The notes under the pieces: generated by a model
What the model was told of the DNA's origin: nothing
Databases searched by the model: none
The model's input: the letters and a program-made list of their open reading frames with translations, nothing else
NCBI GenBank assembly: GCA_047619485.1
Contig: JBLHKE010000383.1
Coordinates: forward strand, 1 to 7,394
Reading direction: 5' to 3'
DNA length: 7,394 nucleotides
Source of the DNA: JBLHKE01 sp047619485
GTDB taxonomy: Bacteria > Verrucomicrobiota > Verrucomicrobiia > Verrucomicrobiales > DEV007
Shown here: positions 1 through 7,100 of the stretch, in pieces
How the letters are laid out: the number at the start of each line of letters is the position of its first letter
Position numbering within the stretch: position 1 is the stretch's first letter
Translations under genes and position numbers: made by a program

Positions 1-1996
1 CCTCAAGGCCACCCTGAGCGATCCGCGCGCCGGGGCACGCCGCGCCGCCTTGCTGGCGCTGCTTGAGGACGATGCGCTTAGCCAACAGCGACTCGAGATC
101 GCCGCCCAAGACCCTGACAAGATCGTCGCCACACTCGCTAGCAAACGCCTTGGGGGCAAAGCGCAGGCGGTGATCCGTGGCGGCAGCATCACTCCCAAAA
201 CCGTCGCCGCCCCAACTTCGACATTTCGTCCGCTCACCGTCGTAACCGCAATCCAGCCAATCACCACCCGCCGCTACGAGACCGCGGTTCTCCGGCTCGG
301 CGCGACCGCCTACACTGACCGCACCTACACGTTCTCAGCGCTGCCGAAGGAACTCATCGGTGAGACCTTCATCCGCAGCGCCAACGACGACGCCGATCCA
401 AGTTCGGGCACTGGCGTCACGCTCGAACTCCCCTACCCATCGACCATTTACCTCGCCGACGACCAACGCGGCTCGCAACTACCTCGCTGGGCGCGGGGAC
501 AATTCGAGCAGACCGAGCTGAGACTCGATGCCGGAGACACCCGTTACCGGCTCCACCGCGCGCAGTTTCCCGCCGGGCGAATGAGCTTTGGTGCGAACCG
601 CGATGGAGTGGCCGCCCGGAAGGCCAACTACATCCTCATCGTCGTACCGAGCCTGCTTGACCCACCAGGTGAGCCAACCAATCTAGCATCGACACTAACA
701 CTTGTAGAAAACGCCAACACCGAGCACGGTCGCAGCCTCTTTCTCCACAAGAATGGTGCGACCTGCATGCTCTGCCACCAGCTCGAAGGTCGCGGCAACG
801 TCTTCGCGCCAGACCTCTCCGACATCGGCAGCCGCGCGGATGCCGAAACGATTTTACGCTCTATCCTCGAACCCAGTGCGGAGATCACAGAAGGATTCGC
901 CATGCAGAATATCACCAAGCACGATGGCTTGACCGTTGGTGGAATCATTTTGGAAGAAACCGGGCGCTCGTTGAAGATCTCGCCAGCCGCTGGGGTGATC
1001 GTCGAAGTCGCCAAATCCGACATCGCGGAGCGCACCGGCTCAAAGCTCTCGACCATGCCCGCAGGCTTCGGCGCCATGCTGCGACCGCAGGATCTGGCGG
1101 CAATCACCCGCTACCTCCTCAGCCTCAAAGGCACCAAACAGGGGTTTGCTCTCGAACAACGCGAGGACGTCCTCGAAATCCAGCTAGCCGGCACAACCAT
1201 CGCCACCTACACGACCCAACACCCGCAAATTCGCCGCCCGTTCTTTGCGAATCTCAAAACGCCCGGCGGCACCCAGATCACGCGCAACTTCCCTCCACGC
1301 CCCGGCGATCCCGGTGATCACTGGGACATGCACCCCGGACTGTCCCTCGGTTTTGCAAATCTCAACGGGGTGAATTTCTGGCACAACCGCGACGGTTCGG
1401 TCGTTCACCAGAAGTTCAGCGAACTCAAAGCTGACAAGAGTTCGGCTCGCTTCACCGTGCATAACCTCTACCTCGACGCAGCTGGTGAGACTCTTTGCCG
1501 TGAGGTCGCTTCTTTCCACTTCGCTACCAACGCCGATGGCTACCTCATGACCTACGACACACGAATCAGCTCCGACCGACCGTTGGCTTTCGGCGTGAAG
1601 GAGGAGATGGGTCTCGCCCTGCGAGCCGCCACACCAATCACAGTCAAGCACGGTAGAGGCCAAATCTTGAGTGCTGCCGGCGGTCGCAACGAGAATGGCA
1701 CCTGGGGGGAAATCGATCAGTGGTGGGACTATTTCGGCCCCATCGGAACGACTAGCGCTGGTGCGCACATCATGTCCGCACCAAGCAACCGACCAGTCTG
1801 GTCCCACAGCCGCGACTACGGCGTCTTGGTCGCCAATCCGTTTCCGGTCGACAACCCGGCAAACCGCGGCAAATCCGTCGCCGTCCCAGCCGGTGAAACA
1901 CTCTGGCTCCGGTTCGGCATCCAGATTCACGAACACACAGAGCGCACCGACTACGATCCTGAAAAGGCCTACTCCCGATTTCTAAAGACCCAATGA
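1..1996 (+). CDS. PVC-type cytochrome c / DUF6807 fusion protein, 5' partial
   Basis: The frame is open from the first bases (LKATLSDPRAGARRAALLAL, a HEAT-repeat-like stretch), so the gene starts upstream; the TTG at 50 is not a credible start. From about 230 to 655 there is a beta-rich module resembling secreted carbohydrate-binding-type domains (pattern P-S-T-I-Y-L-A-D-D-x-R, then W, then Y-R-L-x-R, then F-P-A-G). From about 700 to 1135 lies the PVC-type heme-binding domain: heme motif CMLCH encoded at 764-778 and probable distal Met ligand in TMPAGF (ATG at 1055). From about 1150 to the end is a DUF6807 domain (Pfam PF14100, formerly labelled PmoA) with HPGLSLGFANLNGVNFWHN-type signatures. 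Family knowledge: such proteins are secreted, and the N-terminal half is often a beta-propeller dehydrogenase-like domain, not visible here. Inferred role: periplasmic electron transfer coupled to oxidation of a sugar-derived substrate. The DUF6807 activity is unknown. The stop overlaps the ATG of the sulfatase remnant (ATGA), so the two were probably co-translated. Confidence 0.
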   Translation, partial: LKATLSDPRAGARRAALLALLEDDALSQQRLEIAAQDPDKIVATLASKRLGGKAQAVIRGGSITPKTVAAPTSTFRPLTVVTAIQPITTRRYETAVLRLGATAYTDRTYTFSALPKELIGETFIRSANDDADPSSGTGVTLELPYPSTIYLADDQRGSQLPRWARGQFEQTELRLDAGDTRYRLHRAQFPAGRMSFGANRDGVAARKANYILIVVPSLLDPPGEPTNLASTLTLVENANTEHGRSLFLHKNGATCMLCHQLEGRGNVFAPDLSDIGSRADAETILRSILEPSAEITEGFAMQNITKHDGLTVGGIILEETGRSLKISPAAGVIVEVAKSDIAERTGSKLSTMPAGFGAMLRPQDLAAITRYLLSLKGTKQGFALEQREDVLEIQLAGTTIATYTTQHPQIRRPFFANLKTPGGTQITRNFPPRPGDPGDHWDMHPGLSLGFANLNGVNFWHNRDGSVVHQKFSELKADKSSARFTVHNLYLDAAGETLCREVASFHFATNADGYLMTYDTRISSDRPLAFGVKEEMGLALRAATPITVKHGRGQILSAAGGRNENGTWGEIDQWWDYFGPIGTTSAGAHIMSAPSNRPVWSHSRDYGVLVANPFPVDNPANRGKSVAVPAGETLWLRFGIQIHEHTERTDYDPEKAYSRFLKTQ

Positions 1997-2199
1997 TTCG
2001 CCAACGCTGCGTCCTAATTGCCACCCTCCTCCTTGACTACGCCGCAAATACTGGGCCGGCCAAGCCAAACATTATCCTCATCTATACCGACGACTAGGAC
2101 GATGGCGACACATCCGGTCTCACCGCCGACGCAAAGTTGCGCACACCGAACCTTGCCTCCCCCTCTCCGATCCCTTCAATTACCCCACGCAAAAGGTGA
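1993..2199 (+). pseudogene. sulfatase (family S1) N-terminal remnant
   Basis: Reading from ATG 1993 gives a hydrophobic leader (MIRQRCVLIATLLL), then KPNIILIYTDD, the universal opening of type I sulfatases, whose DD binds the catalytic metal. The next codon is an in-frame TAG (2095-2097) where the family normally has Leu, followed by DDGDTSGLTADAKLRTPNLA in register with the usual GYGD...TPNLDRLA segment. Recognisable homology ends near 2157 and the frame closes with TGA at 2197-2199. The family is usually about 450-550 residues; the CxPSR/CxASR maturation motif and the rest of the fold are absent. The start overlaps the upstream stop as ATGA, so an intact ancestor was probably in an operon with the cytochrome/DUF6807 gene. 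It is broken twice: a nonsense codon plus loss of about 90% of the gene. Bases 2200-2261 are a short spacer with no gene that I can see. Confidence 0.8.
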
Positions 2200-2261
2200 G
2201 TTCCGAGTAGTCGCTGTGAGAGGGCTTGGTGGATGACGCTCGGAGTGCTACGCTTTGAAGG

Positions 2262-3383
2262 ATGCACCACCCGGCTCGTCGCAAGTTTCTCAAATCCACC
2301 GCCGCTACCCTCGTCGTCAGCGCGCTGCCGAACATCGGCCGTGCTGGCGAAGAGATCGAGCGCCGGGTCATCAGCCAGTCGCCCGAGGCCTACCAGGGTT
2401 GGCCGACGCTCGCCCGCCGCAAGAACGGCGAGCTGCTAGTCGTCAGTTCCGGCGGAAGGGAGTCGCACGTCTGCCCCTTCGGTCGCGTAGAGCTGATGCG
2501 CTCCAGCGACGGTGGAGCGACCTGGTCTTATCCACGTGTCATCCTCGATGGTCCGATCGATGATCGGGATGCCGGAGTCGTCGAGACCGCTCAGGGCTCG
2601 ATTTTAATCACCACCTTCACCTCCCTCGCCTACGAGAAATCATTGGCGGCAAAGAAAGGGCAGGATCTCGTGCGCTGGCGGGCCGCCCACCAGCGCGTCG
2701 ATGCAGCGGGTCGCCAGCGGGCGCTCGGTGTCTGGATGGTAAGATCTTCCGATGGTGGAGTCACGTTTTCGGGTCGCTACCGCGTGCCGGTCAATAGCCC
2801 GCACGGGCCGGTACAACTCTCCGACGGCCGCCTCCTCTACGCGGGGCGCGAGCTGTGGACGGAAGAATCGCGCGTCGGCGTGTGCGAGTCGAAGGACGAT
2901 GGTCAGACCTGGCAATGGCTCGCCGACATCCCGATCCGCAAAGGCGACAAGCACACAAATTACCACGAGTTGCACGCGGTTGAGACCAGCAGAGGAAAGC
3001 TGGTGGTGCAGATCCGCAATCACAACCCTGCCAACTCTGGCGAGACGCTCCAGAGCGAATCTACGGACGGTGGGAAATCTTGGACCGCACCGCACGCGAT
3101 CGGTGTCTGGGGTCTGCCCTCCCATCTGCTGCGGCTGCGCGATGGCAGCTTGTTGATGAGCTACGGCTACCGGCGTAAACCTTTCGGCAACCAGGCACGC
3201 ACCAGCAAGGACGAGGGCAAGACCTGGTCCGATCCAATCACAATCTCTGCCGATGGCATCGGTGGAGACCTCGGCTATCCTTCGACCGTAGAACTCGACG
3301 ACGGAGAGCTGCGCACGGTCTGGTATGAGCGCATGAAAGGCTCGCCGAGGGCGGTTCTACGCCAAGCTGATTGGCGATTGTAA
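2262..3383 (+). CDS. Tat-exported sialidase-like (BNR/Asp-box) protein
   Basis: A 373-residue six-bladed-propeller type protein. The N-terminus has a twin-arginine signal (RRKFLKSTAATLVVSAL, residues 6-22), with cleavage plausible after IGRA near residue 28, so it is probably periplasmic or secreted. Five Asp boxes of the S-x-D-x-G-x-[TS]-[WF] form are visible at residues 81-88, 162-169, 210-217, 267-274 and 315-322. Length fits a single-domain sialidase-family protein. The classical N-terminal R-I-P motif of GH33 is not seen; GWPTLARR (46-53) occupies that place. HELHAVE (235-241) and GYPSTVELDDGEL (338-350) resemble the Glu and Tyr regions of sialidase-like folds. It could be a sialidase or an enzyme acting on another acidic or modified sugar; substrate cannot be read from sequence. 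The ATG at 2262 is chosen because it leads directly into the Tat signal; the only nearby purine-rich tract (GAAGG) abuts it, so a normal ribosome binding site is lacking. Confidence 0.88.
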   Translation: MHHPARRKFLKSTAATLVVSALPNIGRAGEEIERRVISQSPEAYQGWPTLARRKNGELLVVSSGGRESHVCPFGRVELMRSSDGGATWSYPRVILDGPIDDRDAGVVETAQGSILITTFTSLAYEKSLAAKKGQDLVRWRAAHQRVDAAGRQRALGVWMVRSSDGGVTFSGRYRVPVNSPHGPVQLSDGRLLYAGRELWTEESRVGVCESKDDGQTWQWLADIPIRKGDKHTNYHELHAVETSRGKLVVQIRNHNPANSGETLQSESTDGGKSWTAPHAIGVWGLPSHLLRLRDGSLLMSYGYRRKPFGNQARTSKDEGKTWSDPITISADGIGGDLGYPSTVELDDGELRTVWYERMKGSPRAVLRQADWRL

Positions 3384-3447
3384 ACGAGAATTCTACCTCA
3401 TTAAATCTATTGCAGGGCTAGAGAGTTGGGTCAGCCTGAAAAGCGAT

Positions 3448-3885
3448 GTGACTCTTCGGATGGCCGAATACCGCATCACGCTCAAGGTCGAGGGCATGGT
3501 CAAAGGTGGTAAAATCAAAGTGGGAGAGCAAGTGGTGATCGTCGCATGGAAGCCAGTGCGGCACATCCCCTTGGTGGTTGGCTTGCAAGGACACACATCC
3601 GTTCCGAAGAAGGGCGCCCTAGTGAAGGTCTTCCTCAAGCCGATCACCCGTGGAACCGACTACGAGCCGATCTTGCCCAACGGTTTCGAGATCGAGAAAG
3701 CAGTAGCCGAGACTGCCGAAAAAAAGCCCCACAGGGGAGCAACTAGCTGGTCGGAGTGGCGCAAGCATCCCGGCTTGCAAGCCCTAGCCCGAATTTCTCA
3801 TACATTTCGATCCGGTCGAGGCAAATCAGGTATGCTCGCTGGATGTCCCAAGCGCTACAGTTCATTATCCTCCGAGAGACCCTAA
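3448..3885 (+). CDS. hypothetical protein, probably an N-terminally truncated gene remnant
   Basis: The encoded segment YRITLKVEGMVKGGKIKVGE followed by QVVIVAWKP...GLQGHTSVPKKGALVKVFLKP...YEPILPNGFEI reads as a genuine beta-rich domain. It resembles, from memory, the C-terminal part of secreted hypothetical proteins of PVC bacteria, which carry a signal peptide and an additional N-terminal region. Here neither exists: only 64 bases separate the frame's first start (GTG 3448, or ATG 3460) from the sialidase stop, and the open frame runs upstream into the sialidase end. After about residue 88 (near 3715) a run of seven A (3719-3725) is followed by low-complexity sequence that crosses a repeat-like element, so the last 50 or so residues are probably not native. 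Shifting by one base at the A-run gives a plausible tail (KKAPQGSN) ending at TAG 3744-3746, just before the repeat. I cannot assign a function. Confidence 0.45.
   Translation: MTLRMAEYRITLKVEGMVKGGKIKVGEQVVIVAWKPVRHIPLVVGLQGHTSVPKKGALVKVFLKPITRGTDYEPILPNGFEIEKAVAETAEKKPHRGATSWSEWRKHPGLQALARISHTFRSGRGKSGMLAGCPKRYSSLSSERP
3750..3797. repeat. palindromic repeat-like element
   Basis: This non-genic stretch contains GCAAGC (3761-3766), a six-base spacer, and GCTTGC (3773-3778), which can form a hairpin. Overlapping it is the perfect 12-base palindrome GGCTTGCAAGCC (3772-3783). The arrangement is like that of small dispersed REP-like elements, and the frame of the upstream hypothetical protein appears to run into it. 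From this window alone only the palindromes are visible; that it is dispersed in the genome is inference. Confidence 0.45.
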
Positions 3886-3986
3886 ACGAATCCGCGGAGC
3901 GGCTCGTCCGCTCGATCAAAGAGATGATCCCCGAGCCTTCGATCGATCCTCTCGGCCCCGGTCTCATTTTCCACCGCCGGCGCTAA
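3843..3986 (+). CDS. small hypothetical protein (47 aa), possibly the 3' end of a lost gene
   Basis: ATG 3843 opens a 47-residue frame, MSQALQFIILRETLNESAER followed by LVRSIKEMIPEP...LGPGLIF and a basic end (HRRR). It has a helical amphipathic look and G/C-biased third positions like the neighbouring genes. No clear ribosome binding site is visible. A terminator lies 38 bases past its stop, as expected at the end of a transcription unit. The frame also extends upstream to 3756, but that part crosses the repeat-like element and is unlikely to be native, so this may be the surviving C-terminus of a larger gene. The opposite strand also reads openly (3743-3967), so coding on + is not certain. 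Function not recognised. Confidence 0.3.
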   Translation: MSQALQFIILRETLNESAERLVRSIKEMIPEPSIDPLGPGLIFHRRR

Positions 3987-4023
3987 ATTGGCTTCCATCA
4001 GACTCTGTTGAGTTTCAATTCGA

Positions 4024-4054
4024 GCCGCACCGCAAGGTGCGGCCTGTTTTGTTT
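4024..4054 (+). terminator. rho-independent terminator
   Basis: A perfect 8-bp stem GCCGCACC/GGTGCGGC (4024-4031 and 4036-4043) closes a GCAA tetraloop of the stable GNRA type and is followed by CTGTTTTGTTT. It is oriented for + strand transcripts, ends the unit that contains the 3448-3986 region, and insulates it from the lipoprotein gene that starts 60 bases later. Confidence 0.85.
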
Positions 4055-4113
4055 CCGAAAGTCCCTTTCTGCGTATCGAATTCGAACCTACACTGAGGTA
4101 CAGTTTTCTTCCC

Positions 4114-7100
4114 ATGCGCCCACGATCCGTCCTCCTCACCAATATCGCCATCTCGGTTGCCCTAGTTTCCCTTTCCAGTTGTGGAAAGAAAGACCAGCCT
4201 GCTCAGCAGTCACTCGAAAGCCAGAATCCTGAAACCATTTCCCAACCAGGGACCGCTGAGAAAGCCGTCACCCCGGAACCGTCGAACCCCACCGCCATCG
4301 CTCCCACCCTCGACAAGGAAAACTTCATCGCGCCACTTAAAGATGCCTATGACCGCATTGACCCGGTGAAAGACGGCTGGGAGTCAGAGGCCTTCAGCGC
4401 TGCCGCCTTGGATCAGCTCCACCTCATCGAGTCACTCCTCAGCGGCGAACCACCAATCACCGCTGCCGCCCTTTTACCAATCGCAGATGAATCGATCTCC
4501 ACTGCCGCACTCCGCCCTGCCGAACTGCGCAAGATTTTTTCCGATGGCCGGATCGAGGTTGCCCGCGCCACTCCGCCTCCATCGACCCTCTCAGCCGGAA
4601 CCGCGGCATTGGCGACTCAGCTAAACGCCCTGAAGTCAGCCGGGACTTCCACCGATCCCCATTTTAAGATCTTCCGAGTAAACCGAGGTAGTGAAACCGA
4701 GGCGTCCACTTCCGTCCTCGTCGACATCGAAGCGAACTCCCCCAACAGCCGGCGACAGATCAACGCGACCTGGTCGTGCAAGTGGCAGACAAGGCCTGGC
4801 ACCCCACCGAGGTTGACCCAGATCTTGGTCGAAAAACACGAAGAGGTGACGCAGCAGAACCTGGGAACGCCCTTGTTCAGCGACGCCACCGCTTCTGTCC
4901 TGGGTAGCAACGACTCCTATTCGCAACAGTTCCTAACCCACACCGATCACTGGCGCGCACGCATCCCGCGCGTCATCGGCCTCGATGCGGTAGCCAACCA
5001 CGGCCTGGCGATCGGTGACATCAACGGCGATGAGCTCGATGACCTCTACGTCTGTCAGCAAGGAGGTTTGCCAAACCGGATGTTCTTACAGCAACCCGAT
5101 GGCTCTTTGAAGGACATCACCGAGGAGAGCAACACCGGCTGGCTCGACTACTGCAGCAGCGCCCTGCTCGTCGATCTGGACAATGACGGGGATCGAGATC
5201 TGGTGATCGCCCAAGATTTCCGCATGCTGGTGATGTCAAACGACGGGAGCGGCAAGTTCATCCTAGAGTTCGGTTCCAGCACCAGGGCGCAGTCGTTCTC
5301 TCTCGCGGCGGCCGACTACGACATCGACGGCCTAGTCGACTTCTACATCTGCGGATACAACCCGTCGGCAGCCGGGATGCGCAGCGGAGCCATGGGCGAA
5401 CCGATGCCTTTCCACGACGCCAACAACGGCGGGCCGAACACACTCTGGCGCAACTCGGGCAATTTTAATTTCGAAGACGTCACCGCAGTGACCGGCCTCG
5501 AACAGAACAACACGCGATTCACCTTCGCCGCCTGCTGGGAAGACTACGACAACGATGGCGATCAGGACCTGTATGTCGCCAACGACTACGGCCGAAATTG
5601 TCTCTACCGCAACGACGGCGGAAAATTCACCGACCTTGCGCCGCAGATGGGCGTGGAGGATACCTCCTCCGGTATGTCGGTCAGCTGGTCTGATTTTAAC
5701 AACGACGGCCACATGGACCTCTACACGAGCAACATGTTCTCCAGCGCCGGCAACCGCATCACCTACCAGCGCCAGTTCAAAGAAGGCGTCCCGGAGGAGA
5801 TCCGCCAACAATTCCAACACATCGCCCTCGGCAACACCTTGTTCCAGGCCAGCCCCGATGGCGCAACATTCAAAGATGTCGGTGCCAGCGCCTCGGTCCA
5901 GATGGCGCGCTGGGCCTGGGGTTCCAGATTTGTCGATTTCAATAACGACGGCCTCGATGACATTCTCGTCGCCAACGGGTTCATCTCTACCGAAGATAGC
6001 GGCGATTTGTGAAGCCTCTACTGGCGACAGGTCGTGTCGCAATCTCCAATCAATGATTTCTCCGAGCGCGGAACCCTGCGCTACAAACAAGGTTGGCGCG
6101 CCCTTAATCGCCTGTTACACCAAGATCGCTCGTTCAGTGGCAACGAACGCAACTGCGCCTTCCTCAATACCGGCGGGGAAACCGCAAGCTTCGCTGATGT
6201 CTCAGGCGTCACCGGTTTCGACTTCGCCGACGACGGGCGCGGACTGGCAACCGTCGACTGGGATTTCGACGGCGACTACGATGTGTGGATCACCAACCGC
6301 AATGCCCCCCGCGTCCGCTTCCTCAACAACAACAGTTCCAACACGGGAAAATTCATCGCCTTCAAGCTCGCCGGCGACGGCATTGCCACCAACTGTGATG
6401 GCATCGGCGCGCGCCTCGAACTGCACCTGAGAGGAGGCGACCAGGCAGTCCGAATCCGCACTCTCCACGCCGGTGAGGGTTTTCTCTCACAGTCCAGCAA
6501 CTGGGTCCATTTCGCCACCGGCAACGCCAACTCGATCGAAAAACTGGTCGTGCGCTGGCCCGGTGGGTCGCCACAGGAGATCGCAAATTTGTCCCCGGGC
6601 AAGTTCTACCTAATCAAACAGGGCAAGCCGTCCGCAGAAATCTTCGAGCCACCCGCCGGTCGCACTCCCCTTGTTCCCTCCGAGCAAGAGATCGCCCAAC
6701 CCAGCGATGGCGCGCGGATCGTCATCCCGCCTGGTCTAACATTCCCCAAAATATTGATCGCCACCGCCGGCGGCGGGACAGAGTCCTACGCTCCAGCGAG
6801 TGGTCGCCCGACCCTTGTGAATGTCTGGGCGAGCTGGTGCGCCCCATGCCTGGCAGAACTCACCGAGTGGGCGAGCAATTCAGACGACCTATCTGGAGCC
6901 GGACTGGACGTCATGGCGCTCAGCACTGACACTCTCGGCAACAACCCAAGTCCGCCCGGTGCGGCGAAATTGCGATTGCAAAAGATCGCCTTCCCCTTCC
7001 CCAACGAAGAGCTGAGCGAAGCTGGCCTCCGCGTCCTAAACCACCTTCAGCAATCTGTACTCGACCGATGGAAACCACTCCCACTCCCAACCACCTTTCT

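Noticed and set aside
1184..1936. 250-codon minus-strand open frame opposite DUF6807
   Set aside because: The + strand frame carries clear domain motifs; the minus translation shows none.
2018..2236. 72-codon + frame over the sulfatase remnant
   Set aside because: Out of frame with the recognisable sulfatase residues and of low complexity.
3719..3740. Possible minus-strand terminator (CCCC-TGT-GGGG followed by a T run on the minus strand)
   Set aside because: Only four base pairs can form, and no minus-strand gene ends here.
3743..3967. 74-codon minus-strand frame
   Set aside because: It reads through the repeat-like element to its end and lies opposite the short + ORF; without homologs neither its start nor its end is supported.
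4052..4079. Possible promoter TTTCCG - 16 bases - TATCGA ahead of the lipoprotein gene
   Set aside because: Position is suitable, but both boxes are poor matches to a sigma-70 consensus; not supportable from sequence alone.
5332..6090. 252-codon minus-strand open frame opposite the FG-GAP region
   Set aside because: It is opposite strongly conserved D-x-D-x-D-G repeats; its Val/Ala/Glu-rich translation is what the complement of such codons yields, and it has no recognisable domain.
5555..6430. 291-codon + strand frame overlapping the TGA, considered as an alternative explanation by frameshift
   Set aside because: Its Ser/Thr/Pro-rich translation has no domain similarity, whereas the original frame keeps homology on both sides of the TGA.
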